41,373 bases of DNA. Source: a virus. Made by a program: the position numbers and the translations under genes. Below the pieces are notes generated by a model. The model made no database searches, was not told the DNA's origin, and saw only the letters and a list, made by a program, of their open reading frames with translations. How positions within the stretch are numbered: the first letter of the stretch is position 1; each line of letters begins with the position of its first letter. The DNA is taken from positions 1-41,373 of IMG/VR virus record IMGVR_UViG_3300033388_001953; one strand, 5' to 3'. Positions 23,356 to 30,427 of this stretch are shown here, one piece after another.

Positions 23356-25413
23356 ATGATAAACTTAGGTGATTTTCCGACAGGGAAAACTTTATACATA
23401 CCGTTCCATACTTTCAGTAGCGATGATCCTAGTGCGTCAATAACCATAACAGGTTTGGCCCTCGCAGATATAAAAGTTTATAAGAATGGCGGTACTACAC
23501 AGAGGTCTTCAACTTCTGGCTTTGCGCTACTAGATACTGACGGCATAGATTTTGACGGCATTACTGGTATTCACGGTATCTCTATAGATACCTCTGACGA
23601 TACAGACGCAGGGTTCTATGCTGTAAGCAGCGAATATTGGGTGGTGATAGATAATATCACGCTTGACGGAGCGACTGTTAGCTTTACAGCAGCCGTATTC
23701 TCAATAGATAACCGAGGGCTTATATCTGCGGTCGGCAATCTTACCTCTGGCTCTGCTGCTATCAATGTGACCCCATTAGCAGCCCCTAACGGCTTCGTTA
23801 TTACAACAGGACTTAGCGAAGCAAATGACGAAGATAGCACCCATGCTCTTGATGGGATAACACATGACCTCTTGCCTAGTGGAGGTACAACGGATTGTTA
23901 TTATGTCTTTGATGTCGGAGGCAATGGAGTTCCTGTTTCAGTAACTTGGGACGGGTATGTAAATGCTAACGGTGATACTTGGGATATGTACGCTTATAAT
24001 TGGGGAACTACAAGCTGGCAACAGGTTGGTAGTGTATCGGGTGCAAATGGTACGACAATTATAACGGAAACTTTCACCTTACTTAACGCCCACGTTGGTA
24101 CAGGAGCTAACCTCGGACTTGTCCATTTTCGTCCGTATTCAACAGACGGGACGAAACTATCTACTGATAGAATTACTTGCGCTAAAGCCGTCGTCCATCA
24201 ATCTGTTGGCTATGCGAACGGTAGCGTTTGGATAGATACAACACATGGAACGGCAGGTACGGAATCTTACGTCAATGGTGTTGCTGATAATCCCGTTGAT
24301 GGTATTGCGGATGCAAATACTATTTCTACTGCTTTAGCTCTACATCGTTTTGAAATTACGGCTGATAGCTCTCTTACTCTAGCGGCAACACAAGCAAGCG
24401 ATATTCTTAATGGCAGAGGATATACATTAGCTTTAGGTGGACAGGTTTTAACTGGAGCTCATATTATTGGTGCAGGGGCGGTATCTGGAATAGCTACAAC
24501 GGCAGGTGATGAGATGCACTTTACAGGTTGCGAGATGGGAACTTGTACCCTAGGCGCAACACATCTAACTGGATGCGGACTACAGGATACGATAACTCTA
24601 TCTGATGCGGTTAATTATACTCTGACTAGGTGTTATTCTCAAGTCCCCGGTTCTGGAACGCCTGTTATAGATTTTGGTGCTGCTATAGGCAATACTGGCC
24701 TAAATATGAGAGCGTATTCTGGTGGCATAGAAGTTCAGAATATGGGGCAGACTGGCGCAGATACTATGAGTCTTGAAGGTGACGGACAACTCATAATAAA
24801 TGCTAACTGTACGGGTGGGGCAATCTCTATCAGAGGACATTTCACCATCACAGATAATTCAGGTGGTGCAGTTACCGTAACCTCGGACGATGTTGTCGCA
24901 AATGTGGCAGCGATTCTTGTAGATACAAACGAACTCCAAACTGATTGGGCGGATGGTGGTAGGCTGGATTTATTACTAGATGCCATACCGACAACAGCAA
25001 TGAGAGGTACGGACGGTGCTAATACTACCGTACCAGATGCAGCAGGGACAGCTCCAACGGCCGTTGAGATTAGGGCTGAAGTGGATAGTAATTCAACTCA
25101 GTTGGCGGCTATAAAAGCTACTACTGACAACCTTCCAAGTGCAGTTAAAAAGAATACCGCTCTTGCTAACTTTGAATTCTTTATGCGAGACACTGCCGAC
25201 CATGTCACAGGTAAGACAGGACTCACAATAACAGCAGAAAGGAGTATAGATGGTGCGGCTTTTGCGGCCTGTGCTAATAGTGCAAGCGAAGTAAGCGCGG
25301 GAGTTTATAAGATAAGTCTGGCAGCAGGAGATTTGAATGGTGACACAGTAACGCTTAAATTCACAGGCACTGATGCGGACGCAACTATCATAACTATACT
25401 AACAAAACCATGA
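23356..25413 (+). CDS. Large beta-rich minor structural protein (685 aa)
   Basis: The N-terminal 130 residues (LYIPFHTFSSDDPSASITIT; VYKNGG; GFYAVSSEYWVVID) form an immunoglobulin-like particle-surface module widely seen in phage structural genes. The central part, WIDTTHGTAGTESYVNGVAD followed by NPVDGIADANTISTALALHRF (about 295-340), is a motif I recognise from many environmental phage fibres and precedes a beta-helix-like region (about 350-520). A coiled region (NSTQLAAIKATTDNLP) leads to a C-terminal beta domain similar to the N-terminal one. Probably a head or tail fibre; the exact place on the virion is unknown. Confidence 0.75.
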   Translation: MINLGDFPTGKTLYIPFHTFSSDDPSASITITGLALADIKVYKNGGTTQRSSTSGFALLDTDGIDFDGITGIHGISIDTSDDTDAGFYAVSSEYWVVIDNITLDGATVSFTAAVFSIDNRGLISAVGNLTSGSAAINVTPLAAPNGFVITTGLSEANDEDSTHALDGITHDLLPSGGTTDCYYVFDVGGNGVPVSVTWDGYVNANGDTWDMYAYNWGTTSWQQVGSVSGANGTTIITETFTLLNAHVGTGANLGLVHFRPYSTDGTKLSTDRITCAKAVVHQSVGYANGSVWIDTTHGTAGTESYVNGVADNPVDGIADANTISTALALHRFEITADSSLTLAATQASDILNGRGYTLALGGQVLTGAHIIGAGAVSGIATTAGDEMHFTGCEMGTCTLGATHLTGCGLQDTITLSDAVNYTLTRCYSQVPGSGTPVIDFGAAIGNTGLNMRAYSGGIEVQNMGQTGADTMSLEGDGQLIINANCTGGAISIRGHFTITDNSGGAVTVTSDDVVANVAAILVDTNELQTDWADGGRLDLLLDAIPTTAMRGTDGANTTVPDAAGTAPTAVEIRAEVDSNSTQLAAIKATTDNLPSAVKKNTALANFEFFMRDTADHVTGKTGLTITAERSIDGAAFAACANSASEVSAGVYKISLAAGDLNGDTVTLKFTGTDADATIITILTKP

Positions 25414-25664
25414 TAATAGAATGGCAATCAGGGAAATACTTACAGCCTAATACCTATATTGACGGTGGTGATGGGTATGTAATAGGATATAGTGGGGTGG
25501 TCTCGGAAGCCGTGGTAGTTATCTGCCCCACTCCCCTTACCCTTGCCTCTGCCTCGTCTTTATCGGCGTTGACTGTAGCAGGGGCAGGGTCTCTTGACCC
25601 CCTCACTACGGCAAGCGCACCGTCTTTAACAGCGTTACCTGTTAAACTGCCGTGCGTGCCTTAG
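25410..25664 (+). CDS. Hypothetical protein, last late gene (84 aa)
   Basis: ATGA overlap with the structural gene. A beta-type start (MIIEWQSGKYLQPNTYIDGG) is followed by repeats of the form (T/S)AS(S/A)(L)SL(S/T)AL(T/P)V. Its TAG is directly adjacent to the stop of the minus-strand gene (TAG at 25662-25664, CTA at 25665-25667). A strong hairpin lies within its last codons. Confidence 0.6.
   Translation: MIIEWQSGKYLQPNTYIDGGDGYVIGYSGVVSEAVVVICPTPLTLASASSLSALTVAGAGSLDPLTTASAPSLTALPVKLPCVP
25616..25656. terminator. Interrupted hairpin at the convergent gene ends
   Basis: CGCAC (25616-25620) with GTGCG (25652-25656), and TTTAACAG (25625-25632) with CTGTTAAA (25639-25646), loop of 6, 4/5-base internal loop. 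The structure lies in the 3' end of the plus gene just before abutting convergent stops and could act as a barrier on both strands; a U-run is lacking. Confidence 0.45.
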
Positions 25665-25949
25665 CTATTTCTCACTCTCCACAAACCCATCCATATCTAA
25701 TTGCTCCCTTATCTTCAATTCCTCTTGGGCCATAATTAGCTCAGTCTGTAAATTTAGTGTGCGGTCTAATAGCCTCTCGACCTCTTTTTCGTGTAATTCT
25801 GCCATGTGGGTGCAATCAGCGTGGGTAGTTGTGGTGGTGAGTGTGGGTTCGTGAGTTAACACACCGTACGTTATAAGTATTGCGACTGCAAGGATAAACC
25901 ATGTTACAGCCCAATGGGTATTCTCTGTCCAACACTTCCACGGCTTCAT
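25665..25949 (-). CDS. Membrane protein, inner-spanin-like (94 aa)
   Basis: An N-terminal transmembrane segment (about 13-31, AVTWFILAVAILITYGVL) is followed by a Thr-rich linker and a coiled coil (MAELHEKEVERLLDRTLNLQ), the topology N-in, C-out of i-spanins, which link the inner membrane to an outer-membrane lipoprotein during lysis. It is on the opposite strand to the lysis genes, which is unusual, so the assignment is tentative. The lipoprotein at 277-438 would be a candidate partner. Last gene of the minus-strand operon. Confidence 0.6.
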   Translation of the reverse strand: MKPWKCWTENTHWAVTWFILAVAILITYGVLTHEPTLTTTTTHADCTHMAELHEKEVERLLDRTLNLQTELIMAQEELKIREQLDMDGFVESEK

Positions 25950-25952
25950 ACT

Positions 25953-26141
25953 CTATTCCTCCTTTATGGATTTAAGGATTTGCTCTGCTCTTTGCATTTT
26001 CTTTCCCGATGATTCTACAAATTGCGCTATTTTGCTTAGCCCTTCCTTCGCCTCCTCAAGTTTCGATTGGAGTTGTGCTATTTCTTTATTTTTATCATTT
26101 AAGGCTTTTCTAATTATATCAATACTCTTCTCTTCACTCAT
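25953..26141 (-). CDS. Coiled-coil protein (62 aa)
   Basis: The start ATG at 26141 overlaps the end of the next upstream gene (ATGAGTGA) and has AAGGAGCAAAACAA upstream. The sequence is a nearly uninterrupted charged helix with heptads (KDKNKEIAQLQSKLEEAKEG). No motif; perhaps an oligomerising accessory protein. Three bases from the membrane protein gene. Confidence 0.65.
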   Translation of the reverse strand: MSEEKSIDIIRKALNDKNKEIAQLQSKLEEAKEGLSKIAQFVESSGKKMQRAEQILKSIKEE

Positions 26142-26301
26142 TTGTTTTGCTCCTTACCTCTGGTTCTTTAACATCAGGAAACGGCCTATGCAGCTTAAGT
26201 TCTAATTGGGACACCTTAGCTCGTAGGTCGGATATCTGCTTGTCTCTGTCGGCTATGGTGTCAAGGCAATCATCTATATCTTCCTTACTCATTATCGTCA
26301 T
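26134..26301 (-). CDS. Small helical protein (55 aa)
   Basis: ATG at 26301 (second Met at 26292) behind AAGGAGCAAAACAA, a ribosome site repeated almost exactly before the next gene, which suggests a local duplication of the start region. Helical N-terminal part with a heptad run (DRDKQISDLRAKVSQLELKL). It overlaps the genes on both sides by a few codons. Unknown function. Confidence 0.6.
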   Translation of the reverse strand: MTIMSKEDIDDCLDTIADRDKQISDLRAKVSQLELKLHRPFPDVKEPEVRSKTNE

Positions 26302-26590
26302 TTGTTTTGCTCCTTAGATAATCTCGTTTAAATTTATTTGCATAAGCTATCATTCTAATATATGAATCATGTTCATTTCGCCAATAGTAATCTATATAAA
26401 AACAAAATCCAAAAAGACTTAAATAAATCTCGGTGACCTTCTTGTATGAAGCGTTTTCAAACGCAACCCTTATAATATCTAAATTCATCCAGTTATTCGG
26501 AAACTCTCGCCATTGACAATAAAAGGAAATATTAAATCTCCATATATTTAAACTTTTGTTGCCCATCATTTCATCTGTTACTATTTTCAC
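26285..26590 (-). CDS. Hypothetical aromatic-rich protein (101 aa)
   Basis: I start it at GTG 26590, seven bases after AAGGAGG; an upstream in-frame GTG at 26608 overlaps that ribosome site. The protein is rich in Tyr, Trp, Phe and Asn (FNISFYCQWREFPNNWMNL; LSLFGFCFYIDYYWRN), and AT-richer than its neighbours. No recognised family. Its end overlaps the next gene. Confidence 0.6.
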   Translation of the reverse strand: MKIVTDEMMGNKSLNIWRFNISFYCQWREFPNNWMNLDIIRVAFENASYKKVTEIYLSLFGFCFYIDYYWRNEHDSYIRMIAYANKFKRDYLRSKTNDDNE

Positions 26591-26635
26591 TTTCCTACCT
26601 CCTTCCACTCAAACTCACCTGTTTGTGGGTGTGTG

Positions 26636-26836
26636 TTATTCTTGCTCGAATTTATCACAATAACTATCCCTATACACATCCATGTCTGGGTCTTCACAAG
26701 ATAAATGTTCGCAGGTTAATCTTTCTTTTGGTGTATTTCTGCCCCAATCAACTAGGAACTTACAATAATAGCAGCAATCAGTGTGATATACAAAATTCGC
26801 ATCATCCATTAATTTTGTGGCGTCTTTATTTGGCAT
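26636..26836 (-). CDS. Cys-rich small protein (66 aa)
   Basis: ATG 26836 is preceded by AGGAGGAAGG; an upstream Met seven codons earlier is less well placed. Contains CCYYCKFLVDWGR, CEHLSC and YCDKFE, six Cys in pairs, so probably a zinc- or metal-binding mini-fold of a kind common in phage early regions. Overlaps the upstream gene's end. Confidence 0.65.
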   Translation of the reverse strand: MPNKDATKLMDDANFVYHTDCCYYCKFLVDWGRNTPKERLTCEHLSCEDPDMDVYRDSYCDKFEQE

Positions 26837-27194
26837 CCTTCCTCCTATACTCCACAATATGCTCTGCTAGAGAGCGTGAGTTGGCGAATAAGTCAACGGT
26901 TATCATAATTACTTGATAAGGTAAGTTGTGCTGTGGGCGAGTCAATTCTTTCATAAACTCATCCCACCACTCCTGCTCAACTGCCCACTGAATCATCGCC
27001 GACCAGTCGGAGCTGTGGAGTAGATAGTTGGGGTTGTCGGCGTGATAAGTAATACCACAATGCTTACATTTAACACCTTCACAACAACATCCTTGAGTAT
27101 CTTCCCTTTCTCTTCCTAGGCAAATACCCTGATACTCATGCCAACACAACCCCATCGCCTCATGTATATACTGGTTGATCTCTTGGTCAGTCAT
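26826..27194 (-). CDS. Conserved phage accessory protein with zinc-like cluster (122 aa)
   Basis: Opening MTDQEINQYIHEAMGLCWHE is the typical start of a widespread phage protein group with the pattern (I/L)N..IAE.MGWKWHE, then a Cys/His group (CCCEGVKCKHCGITYHADN) and 'SDWSAMIQW'. ATG 27194 has AAGGAG upstream; an alternative GTG at 27221 overlapping the preceding stop is also possible. The same family usually ends by a helix like EYRRKDAK. Function unknown. Confidence 0.75.
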   Translation of the reverse strand: MTDQEINQYIHEAMGLCWHEYQGICLGREREDTQGCCCEGVKCKHCGITYHADNPNYLLHSSDWSAMIQWAVEQEWWDEFMKELTRPQHNLPYQVIMITVDLFANSRSLAEHIVEYRRKDAK

Positions 27195-27217
27195 TAAATA
27201 ACTCCTTAACTGTTCAA

Positions 27218-27667
27218 TCACCCTTCCACCTCCGTAAACTCACATATAGCCTTATACAAAGCTGATGGGTCTGAGCCGAGCCAAGTGAGTATATCTTTTA
27301 TAAGAGTCTCTTGATCTTGGGCATAATCATACTGAAAATGTAAGGACTCATCTTTCAACCACTCACAAAACTCCTCAAACTTATCCCACTTTGGCAACCT
27401 AGCCAGAAGCCAGAACGCACCTTCGGGAGTGGTGAGGTCGGGGTTGCTTTTGTAAAGATTTGAATCCTGTCCTTCTACGGCTAAGATAACATCGCATTTA
27501 GCACAAACAATACTGATGGGTATATGGATACTATCGCCCCTTGCTTCGCCTTGAATATGCCAACAATCCCCTTCCACCTTCAGTAACTCATAGATTTTCT
27601 GTTGTGATAAACGTGCATAATGGCTAATCCTAGCCCCCTGAGTGTCCATGTGTGCGTTCTTTTCCAT
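27218..27667 (-). CDS. Hypothetical protein with CxxC (149 aa)
   Basis: ATG with AGAGGTAGTATAA upstream. A central beta patch carries CAKCDVILAVEGQD; the rest is helical and aromatic (PEGAFWLLARLPKWDKFEEF). The context and composition match the phage family of the next gene, in which a single domain describes water-soluble early proteins of unknown role. Overlaps the following gene by four bases when that starts at 27221. Confidence 0.6.
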   Translation of the reverse strand: MEKNAHMDTQGARISHYARLSQQKIYELLKVEGDCWHIQGEARGDSIHIPISIVCAKCDVILAVEGQDSNLYKSNPDLTTPEGAFWLLARLPKWDKFEEFCEWLKDESLHFQYDYAQDQETLIKDILTWLGSDPSALYKAICEFTEVEG

Positions 27668-27748
27668 TTATACTACCTCTGGTATGGTTAGGGGTTAGAG
27701 TGGACTATAGGGCAGTTTAAAGACGTACCCCGAGGTCTGTAAATTTAA

Positions 27749-28078
27749 TTAGCCAGAGCCAAAGCCATCGCCAGAGCCAGAGCCAGAGCCAGAGCCATCG
27801 CCAGAGCCATCGCCAGAGCCAGAGCCATCGCCAAAGCCAAAGCCATCGCCAAAGCCAAAGCCAGAGCCAAAGCCAGAGCCATCGCCAAAGCCAGAGCCAT
27901 CGCCAGAGCCATCGCCAGAGCCAGAACCAGAGCCAGAGCCAGAGCCAAAGCCAGAGCCATCGCCAAAGCCAGAGCCATCGCCAGAGCCATCGCCAAAGCC
28001 AGAGCCATCGCCAAAATTAAAATCTAAAGCAAAAGTAGTTTTGTCGCCAGTCATTATCCTGCCAGCTACCTTTTCCAT
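27749..28078 (-). CDS. Gly-[Ser/Phe/Asp] dipeptide-repeat protein (109 aa)
   Basis: ATG 28078 follows AAGGGGGTAGAGGT and overlaps the upstream gene by 13 bases. After about 20 ordinary residues ([20 protein letters not shown]) the rest is 44 two-residue units: GS, GF or GD, with no GD-GD neighbours. The product would be a flexible, acidic, Phe-dotted low-complexity chain similar in outline to GDGSG/GYG-rich proteins seen in other phages. Such FG-like chains can be sticky or phase-separating, but a function is not known. All six frames are open through the repeat. Confidence 0.65.
   Translation of the reverse strand: MEKVAGRIMTGDKTTFALDFNFGDGSGFGDGSGDGSGFGDGSGFGSGSGSGSGSGDGSGDGSGFGDGSGFGSGFGFGDGFGFGDGSGSGDGSGDGSGSGSGSGDGFGSG
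27752..28015. repeat. Hexanucleotide tandem array, 44 units
   Basis: On the plus strand each unit is GCCAGA, GCCAAA or GCCATC (21, 11 and 12 times by my count). Only one unit deviates (ACCAGA). Codons never vary synonymously apart from that unit, which suggests recent expansion by slippage or recombination. Copy number should be variable between isolates and may be misassembled. Confidence 0.95.
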
Positions 28079-28353
28079 ACCTCTACCCCCTTTATTGATT
28101 TTTTGGCGACATTGGTGCAGGGGATAATTTCTATTATTTGTGTCAATACTACGGTTTTCACTTCGCATGGGAACTTACTTTTGATGCCCGCCGAAACGCC
28201 TTCCATAGCTAATTGAGATAAGGATGCCGCACCATCCCAGTACCAAATTCTGCGAGCATTCTTTAATTCAATCTCGTATCCTTTGCGGCTGACTACTGTT
28301 CCTGCGAATACTCCTGCTGAATATGTCCTTGCTATTACGTATCTACCTTTCAT
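28066..28353 (-). CDS. Conserved phage protein, DUF6948-like (95 aa)
   Basis: Good ribosome site GGAGGCGGTA. The sequence ([55 protein letters not shown]) fits a compact family seen in many phages and mobile elements in which R.Y.AGV.AG and RIWYW.GA.SL.QLA are the constant parts. No catalytic motif; unknown function. Its tail overlaps the repeat gene. Confidence 0.85.
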   Translation of the reverse strand: MKGRYVIARTYSAGVFAGTVVSRKGYEIELKNARRIWYWDGAASLSQLAMEGVSAGIKSKFPCEVKTVVLTQIIEIIPCTNVAKKSIKGVEVWKR

Positions 28354-28395
28354 TACCGCCTCCTTGCTCGTTAAGGGTTAATTTATAGTGTGGGC

Positions 28396-28644
28396 TTAAG
28401 TTTGCTCTTCTTCCGCAATCGCATCTTTTGACATAACAGCTTTGGCAGTTGTGAGTTGCTTGATGAGGCCATCTATATCGTCTGCGGTTAGGAATAACCT
28501 TACTTGCTGTTCATTTTGTAGCCCCTTTTCAAGACTACAACCTTCGTGTGTATCTAGGATAAGTTCCATCATTGGTTGATATTCGTCAGATTCCTTGGTC
28601 TTGAATTTATAAAAGTTCATATTGGTTTTATTTAATTGTCGCAT
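28396..28644 (-). CDS. Hypothetical protein (82 aa)
   Basis: I use ATG 28644 directly after GGAGGGAAGAG; a longer reading would run through the structured leader. The product is small and acidic (ELILDTHEGCSLEKGLQNEQ; FLTADDIDGLIKQLTTAKAV; acidic end EEEQT). No family recognised. It is preceded by a stem-closed 5' region at 28666-28719. Confidence 0.6.
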   Translation of the reverse strand: MRQLNKTNMNFYKFKTKESDEYQPMMELILDTHEGCSLEKGLQNEQQVRLFLTADDIDGLIKQLTTAKAVMSKDAIAEEEQT

Positions 28645-28665
28645 CTCTTCCCTCCGTTTAATTGT

Positions 28666-28719
28666 TAGTGGGGGCAGAACAAACATCCTGCTAAACTGAT
28701 TCAAGGACAGACCCCACTA
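28666..28719 (-). promoter_or_regulatory. Stem-closed leader element upstream of the 82-aa gene
   Basis: On the minus strand TAGTGGGG (28719-28712) pairs perfectly with CCCCACTA (28673-28666), closing a 38-base interior. It lies 22 bases before the ATG, in a 114-base gap without a gene. It may be a regulatory leader or an mRNA processing/stabilising stem; no known riboswitch class is recognised. Confidence 0.45.
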
Positions 28720-28758
28720 TTTACTACCTTATACTTGTGATCGGTTTCTTCTCTACCT

Positions 28759-29208
28759 TCAGATATTAGGCTCTCGCCATTCTTTATGGATTTGCTTATG
28801 ACAAGGCTGGCAGACCCACACAACTTCAAGTGGCTTAGAGTAGTCATCGTGATGAGCTAATACCTTCTTCTTTTTTTTACACAATGCACATTTATTAGGG
28901 CGTTTTAATTTACCACTTTTTAAAGCCCTACTTACTCTCCCCACAGCCAGACTGCGATGAGGGAATTTTTTTCTATATTCTTCCGTAATTCTTAATGTTT
29001 CTTTTTTCCTATGAGGCAGTAACGCTCTCGCACGATCATAAGCTCTAATCTTGTCTAAATTAGCATTACGATGTGCGTTAGCATCTTTCTTGGTACACTC
29101 CTTACATTTGCCTAAAGTACCATCTGCCATCTGCGAGTGCCTATAGAACCCAGATATGGCCTTTGTTTTCTTGCACTTAAAACATTGTTTAGCTGTAATT
29201 TTTTGCAT
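28759..29208 (-). CDS. HNH-type (homing) endonuclease-like protein (149 aa)
   Basis: Two parts: an N-terminal zinc ribbon with a recognisable phage motif (CFKCKKTKAISGFYRHSQMA, then CKECTKKDANAHR; residues 9-45) and a C-terminal HNH-like fold (CALCKKKKKVLAHHDDYSKP, then CQPCHKQIHKEW; about 105-147), with the His pair and the final H..H forming the betabetaalpha-metal site. It has its own promoter, a habit of free-standing homing endonucleases. It lies between the SSB gene and small hypotheticals. A late nicking role in DNA processing is also possible. Confidence 0.85.
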   Translation of the reverse strand: MQKITAKQCFKCKKTKAISGFYRHSQMADGTLGKCKECTKKDANAHRNANLDKIRAYDRARALLPHRKKETLRITEEYRKKFPHRSLAVGRVSRALKSGKLKRPNKCALCKKKKKVLAHHDDYSKPLEVVWVCQPCHKQIHKEWREPNI

Positions 29209-29226
29209 AATCCCTCCGTTGAGAGT

Positions 29227-29255
29227 ATATTATCATGCACTTAAAACGGAGTCAA
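29227..29255 (-). promoter_or_regulatory. Promoter of the HNH gene
   Basis: Minus strand TTGACT (29255-29250), 17-base spacer, TAATAT (29232-29227), 18 bases before the ATG at 29208. CTCCGT in this region (29249-29244 on the minus strand) can pair with the ACGGAG of the ribosome site, but only if transcription began further upstream. Confidence 0.6.
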
Positions 29256-29266
29256 CTATATCCTTT

Positions 29267-29662
29267 TTAGAAAGGGAGATCTGAATCATCTTTCGTCCCA
29301 TACGCAGGACTACCCTCTGCCTGTCCGCTATCATTTTTACCACCTAGCATCTGCATCTGGTTGGCGATAACTTTCGATGTGTAGAAGGTTGTTCCGTCTT
29401 TCTCGTACTTATCGTTATCAATCTTTCCCTCGATATAAACTAACTTGCCTTTGATTAGGTACTTCTGGCAAATATCGGCTAGTTTTCCAAAGGCTACGAT
29501 GTTGTGCCAAGTTGTTTTTTCTTGCTTGTTACCGTCCTTATCTTTCCAGTTCTCAGATGTCGCTACTGAAAAGGTACAGACGGGGTTGCCATTTGCACCA
29601 TATTTCGTCGTAGGATCTTTTCCTAACCGGCAGACTAAAAGTACCTTATTTACGCTAGACAT
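29267..29662 (-). CDS. ssb: Single-stranded DNA-binding protein (131 aa)
   Basis: OB-fold protein covering single-stranded DNA in replication and recombination. Start ATG 29662 in a TAATG overlap. SSVNKVLLVCRLGKDPTTKY, GNPVCTFSVATSENWKDKDG and TTWHNIVAFGKLADICQKYL with GKLVYIEGKI (residues 2-85) are the usual SSB strand motifs, and the C-terminus DDSDLPF is the acidic tip that docks partner proteins. Downstream of the ERF gene in one operon, a normal pairing. Confidence 0.95.
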   Translation of the reverse strand: MSSVNKVLLVCRLGKDPTTKYGANGNPVCTFSVATSENWKDKDGNKQEKTTWHNIVAFGKLADICQKYLIKGKLVYIEGKIDNDKYEKDGTTFYTSKVIANQMQMLGGKNDSGQAEGSPAYGTKDDSDLPF

Positions 29663-30294
29663 TATTTTTCTTCCTCCCATTCACCTAGTTTTTTAAATAT
29701 CTTCTCTTGTTCTTCCCGCTCGGTAATTAAGTTAGCGTGTTCATAATTTGCATCAGCGAGAATATAGTAATAGGCTTTATCGCCAATTCTTTCTTTTTGT
29801 TTTTTCATGTACTTAAGGAACTCAAAGTTGCTTGTTTTGCCTTTTGGCTTCTCTGTAGCTGCCACTTCGTGCGTCTCCGTCTCGGTATCTTTTTGCTCTT
29901 CGGTCGGGATCGAAAAAATCTGAAAGAAGGCATATTTTTGAGCCGCCGACATAGCCTTGTTGCAGGATTTATCCCCTGAGTCCATAGCCTCACCTACCAC
30001 TTGAGCCACTACACTTGACCCGTCCTCTGCGTAAAAAGTATATTCAACGGTAAGGATAGTGTAGATAAGCGTACCACCGCTCTTTGTCTTGCGTTCTTCT
30101 CTCTTTTGGTCAATTACTTTCGGTACACAAAAGATACCGTGTTTAGACAAGAGAGGGTGTAGGGCGTTGTAGACAGCATCTATGCCCCTAAATTTATAGT
30201 TCTGCATGGGGTTTTTGCTGTCCTTACCTATTGCCCCTATCTCACCCATTACGGCAGATATCTTGCTGTATATCTTCGGTGTCTCTTCGGTCAT
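29662..30294 (-). CDS. ERF-family single-strand annealing protein (210 aa)
   Basis: Recombinase that anneals complementary single strands, used for recombination-dependent replication and circularisation. ATG 30294 lies eight bases after AAGGAG; earlier ATGs are worse placed. Typical ERF core: KISAVMGEIGAIGKDSKNPM-QNYKFRGIDAVYNAL (about 8-42), HGIFCVPKV, then DSGDKSCNKAMSAAQKYAFF (about 118-140), the family's most conserved block. The C-terminal 70 residues are charged helix. It pairs with the downstream SSB. Confidence 0.93.
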   Translation of the reverse strand: MTEETPKIYSKISAVMGEIGAIGKDSKNPMQNYKFRGIDAVYNALHPLLSKHGIFCVPKVIDQKREERKTKSGGTLIYTILTVEYTFYAEDGSSVVAQVVGEAMDSGDKSCNKAMSAAQKYAFFQIFSIPTEEQKDTETETHEVAATEKPKGKTSNFEFLKYMKKQKERIGDKAYYYILADANYEHANLITEREEQEKIFKKLGEWEEEK

Positions 30295-30427
30295 TATCAT
30301 CACTCCTTTGATCAATTTGGTCTGCATTACCTACAAGGATCTTTTCTCTGTACTTCTTGTCAAAAAAATCAGTTAGGTTAGGTTGGTTGTCTTCGTTTAC
30401 GCTTTTAATTCGACTGTTACGATACAT
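30242..30427 (-). CDS. Possible small protein between Gp157-like and ERF genes (61 aa)
   Basis: ATG is directly after the Gp157-like stop, with AAAGGTGACATGA as possible ribosome site; its end overlaps the ERF gene by 53 bases. Polar, Asp/Asn/Arg-rich (NQPNLTDFFDKKYREKILVG). If it is not real, the gap between the Gp157-like stop and ERF start would be 133 bases. Confidence 0.45.
   Translation of the reverse strand: MYRNSRIKSVNEDNQPNLTDFFDKKYREKILVGNADQIDQRSDDNDRRDTEDIQQDICRNG

Noticed and set aside
27745-28014. Ala/Leu/Met-rich 89-codon frame over the hexamer array
   Set aside because: Any frame of this stop-free repeat is open. The GSG/GFG/GDG frame has an ordinary N-terminus, a start codon and a ribosome site, so it is preferred.
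27752-28015. CRISPR array
   Set aside because: The hexamers are contiguous with no spacers of constant length; it is a coding microsatellite-like repeat.
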